From Bdellovibrionales bacterium CG10_big_fil_rev_8_21_14_0_10_45_34 (lineage in GTDB: Bacteria; Bdellovibrionota; Bdellovibrionia; Bdellovibrionales; 1-14-0-10-45-34): a stretch of DNA of 64,000 bases. Shown piece after piece: positions 62,789 through 64,000 of the stretch. The translations under genes were made by a program, and so were the position numbers. The number at the start of each line of letters is the position of its first letter. Positions within the stretch are counted from its first letter, which is position 1. The notes under the pieces are model-generated. The model was not told where the DNA came from. It worked only from the letters and a program-made list of their open reading frames with translations, and made no database searches. The DNA lies in the NCBI GenBank assembly GCA_002778785.1, contig PEZS01000006.1, positions 76,518-140,517 on the forward strand. The letters run 5' to 3'.

Positions 62789-63749
62789 TATCAATCGGTA
62801 CCCCATGGTTTATCTAACACTTCTCGTGTTATTTGCCGTTTTTTTATTCTTCTCTCTTTCAGATATTCGCTTGTTTTCGGATGCGTGGGTCGAACTTCGA
62901 CTCCTTAGGTTTTTTTCCATACTGATTACCGGGATTTGTTTGGGAATATCGGGCAGCGTTTTTCAGTCTGTCACACAAAATCCAATTGCCGATTCTTACA
63001 CTCTCGGAGTCAGCGGTGGCGCCTCTCTTGGCGCCGCACTTGCTCTAGGATTAGGTGTTGGTTTGCAAGAGATCTCGTTTCTCGCCGGAAGTTTTTTCGG
63101 TGCGCTATGCTCCGTGCTCTTGCTTCTCGCTTTGGTGAGAAATATGGACTTAGCTGATTCGAACCGTTTACTGCTAGTTGGCTTTTCTCTTAGCCTCATT
63201 TGTGGAGCCTTCGTATCGATGATTATGATGGTACTTTCGGCCGCAGATTTGCAAAAATCTTACTACTGGATGGCTGGACAATTTGGTACATGGAGAGACG
63301 GGCTAGCGATTTATCTTTGGGCGCCTGTTTTGATGACAACCCTGTTGTTGAGCGGTCTATCACGAAAGCTAGACGTACTTAGTTTGGGTTCGGATTTTGT
63401 TCGCGCCTGTAAACTAAGACCTGAAAAAATTGTAAGACACGCGCTCTTGTTAGGCTCTCTGTTGGTTTGTTTCGCCGTTTCTTTGTGTGGAGTTATGGCT
63501 TTTGTAGGAATCGTATCTCCACATCTAGCAAGAAGAATCTCGCTGCGGTATAGCCATAGAGATCATTTCGTGTATGCCTCGTTCATTTCGGTGTTACTGC
63601 TACTTCTCTCGGATTGCATTGCGCAAAGCCTGTTCTATCCGAGGGAAATTCCTACTGGTGCGATTGTCGCCGTACTTGCCGGCCCAGCGCTCATAATTCA
63701 GATCGCCATGCAATACAGTCGTTTTTCAAAAAGGAATGTGGGTTTATGA
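62775..63749 (+). CDS. btuC: Cobalamin ABC permease BtuC
   Basis: The ATG at 62775 (overlapping btuF by 14 bp) gives 324 residues. Earlier in-frame starts would push deep into btuF and add charged residues. About ten membrane segments follow, with FecCD-family blocks: ILITGICLGISGSVFQSVTQNPIADSYTLGVSGGASLGAALAL, LVGFSLSLICGAFVSMIMM, and the coupling loop region FVGIVSPHLARRISL near the end. It forms the channel with BtuD. ATGA overlap connects it to the ATPase gene. Confidence 0.93.
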   Translation: MKWNNINRYPMVYLTLLVLFAVFLFFSLSDIRLFSDAWVELRLLRFFSILITGICLGISGSVFQSVTQNPIADSYTLGVSGGASLGAALALGLGVGLQEISFLAGSFFGALCSVLLLLALVRNMDLADSNRLLLVGFSLSLICGAFVSMIMMVLSAADLQKSYYWMAGQFGTWRDGLAIYLWAPVLMTTLLLSGLSRKLDVLSLGSDFVRACKLRPEKIVRHALLLGSLLVCFAVSLCGVMAFVGIVSPHLARRISLRYSHRDHFVYASFISVLLLLLSDCIAQSLFYPREIPTGAIVAVLAGPALIIQIAMQYSRFSKRNVGL

Positions 63750-64000
63750 CATCTTGCAAAAGCACTGTGCAAAATGTGTCAGAGTTCCTCAGTGACAATG
63801 TTTCATTTCAAATTGTCTGGCTGTGTGGTCTAAATGGCAGCGGCAAAACCACCTTTCTAAAAAATGTCCTTGAAGTGCTAAGCCGTGAAAAAGGCGAGTC
63901 TCAGAAAAGCAGCATTGGCTACTTGCCGACCTATCTACCTAGACCCGATGGGATGCGAGTGCGGGACTTGTTAGAGATTTTGGGGTCCACAAAACCTTTT
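63746..64000 (+). CDS. btuD: Cobalamin ABC ATPase BtuD, 3' end outside window (partial)
   Basis: The gene runs off the right edge; 85 codons are visible. The sequence IVWLCGLNGSGKTTFLKNVLEVL carries the Walker A motif GLNGSGKTT, and YLPTYLPRPDGMRVRDLLEIL follows in the Q-loop region. Overlap with btuC by 4 bp (ATGA) makes it the transport ATPase of the B12 importer. Signature, Walker B and switch motifs lie outside the window. Confidence 0.87.
   Translation, partial: MTSCKSTVQNVSEFLSDNVSFQIVWLCGLNGSGKTTFLKNVLEVLSREKGESQKSSIGYLPTYLPRPDGMRVRDLLEILGSTKPF

Overview
This window comes from a Gram-negative, flagellated bacterium. The gene set (paired ArsA-like ATPases, an ftsE-ftsX-envC-ctpA operon, a tol operon, several stator-type proteins, many large lipoproteins with Ig/NHL or Gly-rich repeats, a TadG-like protein, frequent TTG/GTG starts) most resembles Bdellovibrionota (Bdellovibrio/Pseudobdellovibrio relatives). 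That placement is inferred from content and style. No rRNA, tRNA, phage, IS or CRISPR was seen. Genes are dense, and neighbours often overlap by 4 bp (ATGA).

Layout. 1-2881: end of a TPR lipoprotein and two overlapping ArsA/GET3-like ATPases, divergent from trigger factor (3003-4283). 4287-8569: a cell-wall/division operon read leftward (91-aa gene, ftsE, ftsX, degenerate-LytM envC-like, ctpA). 8648-12128: secreted esterase, M36-like metalloprotease lipoprotein and a coupled membrane protein. 12317-20355: a tightly overlapped six-gene block (PEGA/TPR lipoprotein, MotA-like, MotB-like, a membrane-anchored FliG-like protein, a small outer-membrane barrel, a 1217-aa Ig/NHL lipoprotein). This block is the best candidate for an undescribed system, a non-flagellar stator/rotor-like envelope machine.

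20369-26226: SUF Fe-S operon read leftward from an Rrf2/IscR-type regulator, whose upstream region carries an IscR type-1-like palindrome. 26329-31958: GDPD-fold pseudoenzyme, tolQ-tolR-tolA-tolB and a Lys-rich cyclophilin in the place where pal is often found. 31968-38689: GT-C-like membrane protein, secreted endonuclease/exonuclease/phosphatase-fold protein, flagellar flbD-motA-motB, PAP2 phosphatase, NAD-dependent epimerase. 38727-43309: complete BMP-family (nucleoside-type) ABC importer. 43442-47727: monofunctional peptidoglycan glycosyltransferase, NodIJ-type ABC exporter, dusB and a small unknown protein.

47728-55699: accessory surface region. A 1532-residue Ig/Gly-rich protein has its lipoprotein signal peptide cut off by one in-frame TAG; it is followed by a small secreted protein, a 108-bp element with perfect 26-bp inverted ends, and a TadG-like protein. 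55834-59927: secreted unknown, Dpp/Opp-type permease pair without ATPase or binding protein, and nagZ. 59930-64000: a cobalamin riboswitch followed by a btuB-btuF-btuC-btuD vitamin B12 uptake operon cut by the right edge.

Together these genes cover envelope biogenesis and remodelling (FtsEX/EnvC/CtpA, Tol, MtgA, NagZ), motility or force generation (two MotAB sets), Fe-S assembly, and uptake of nucleosides and B12. That combination would suit a predator or scavenger, though predation itself cannot be shown from this sequence.
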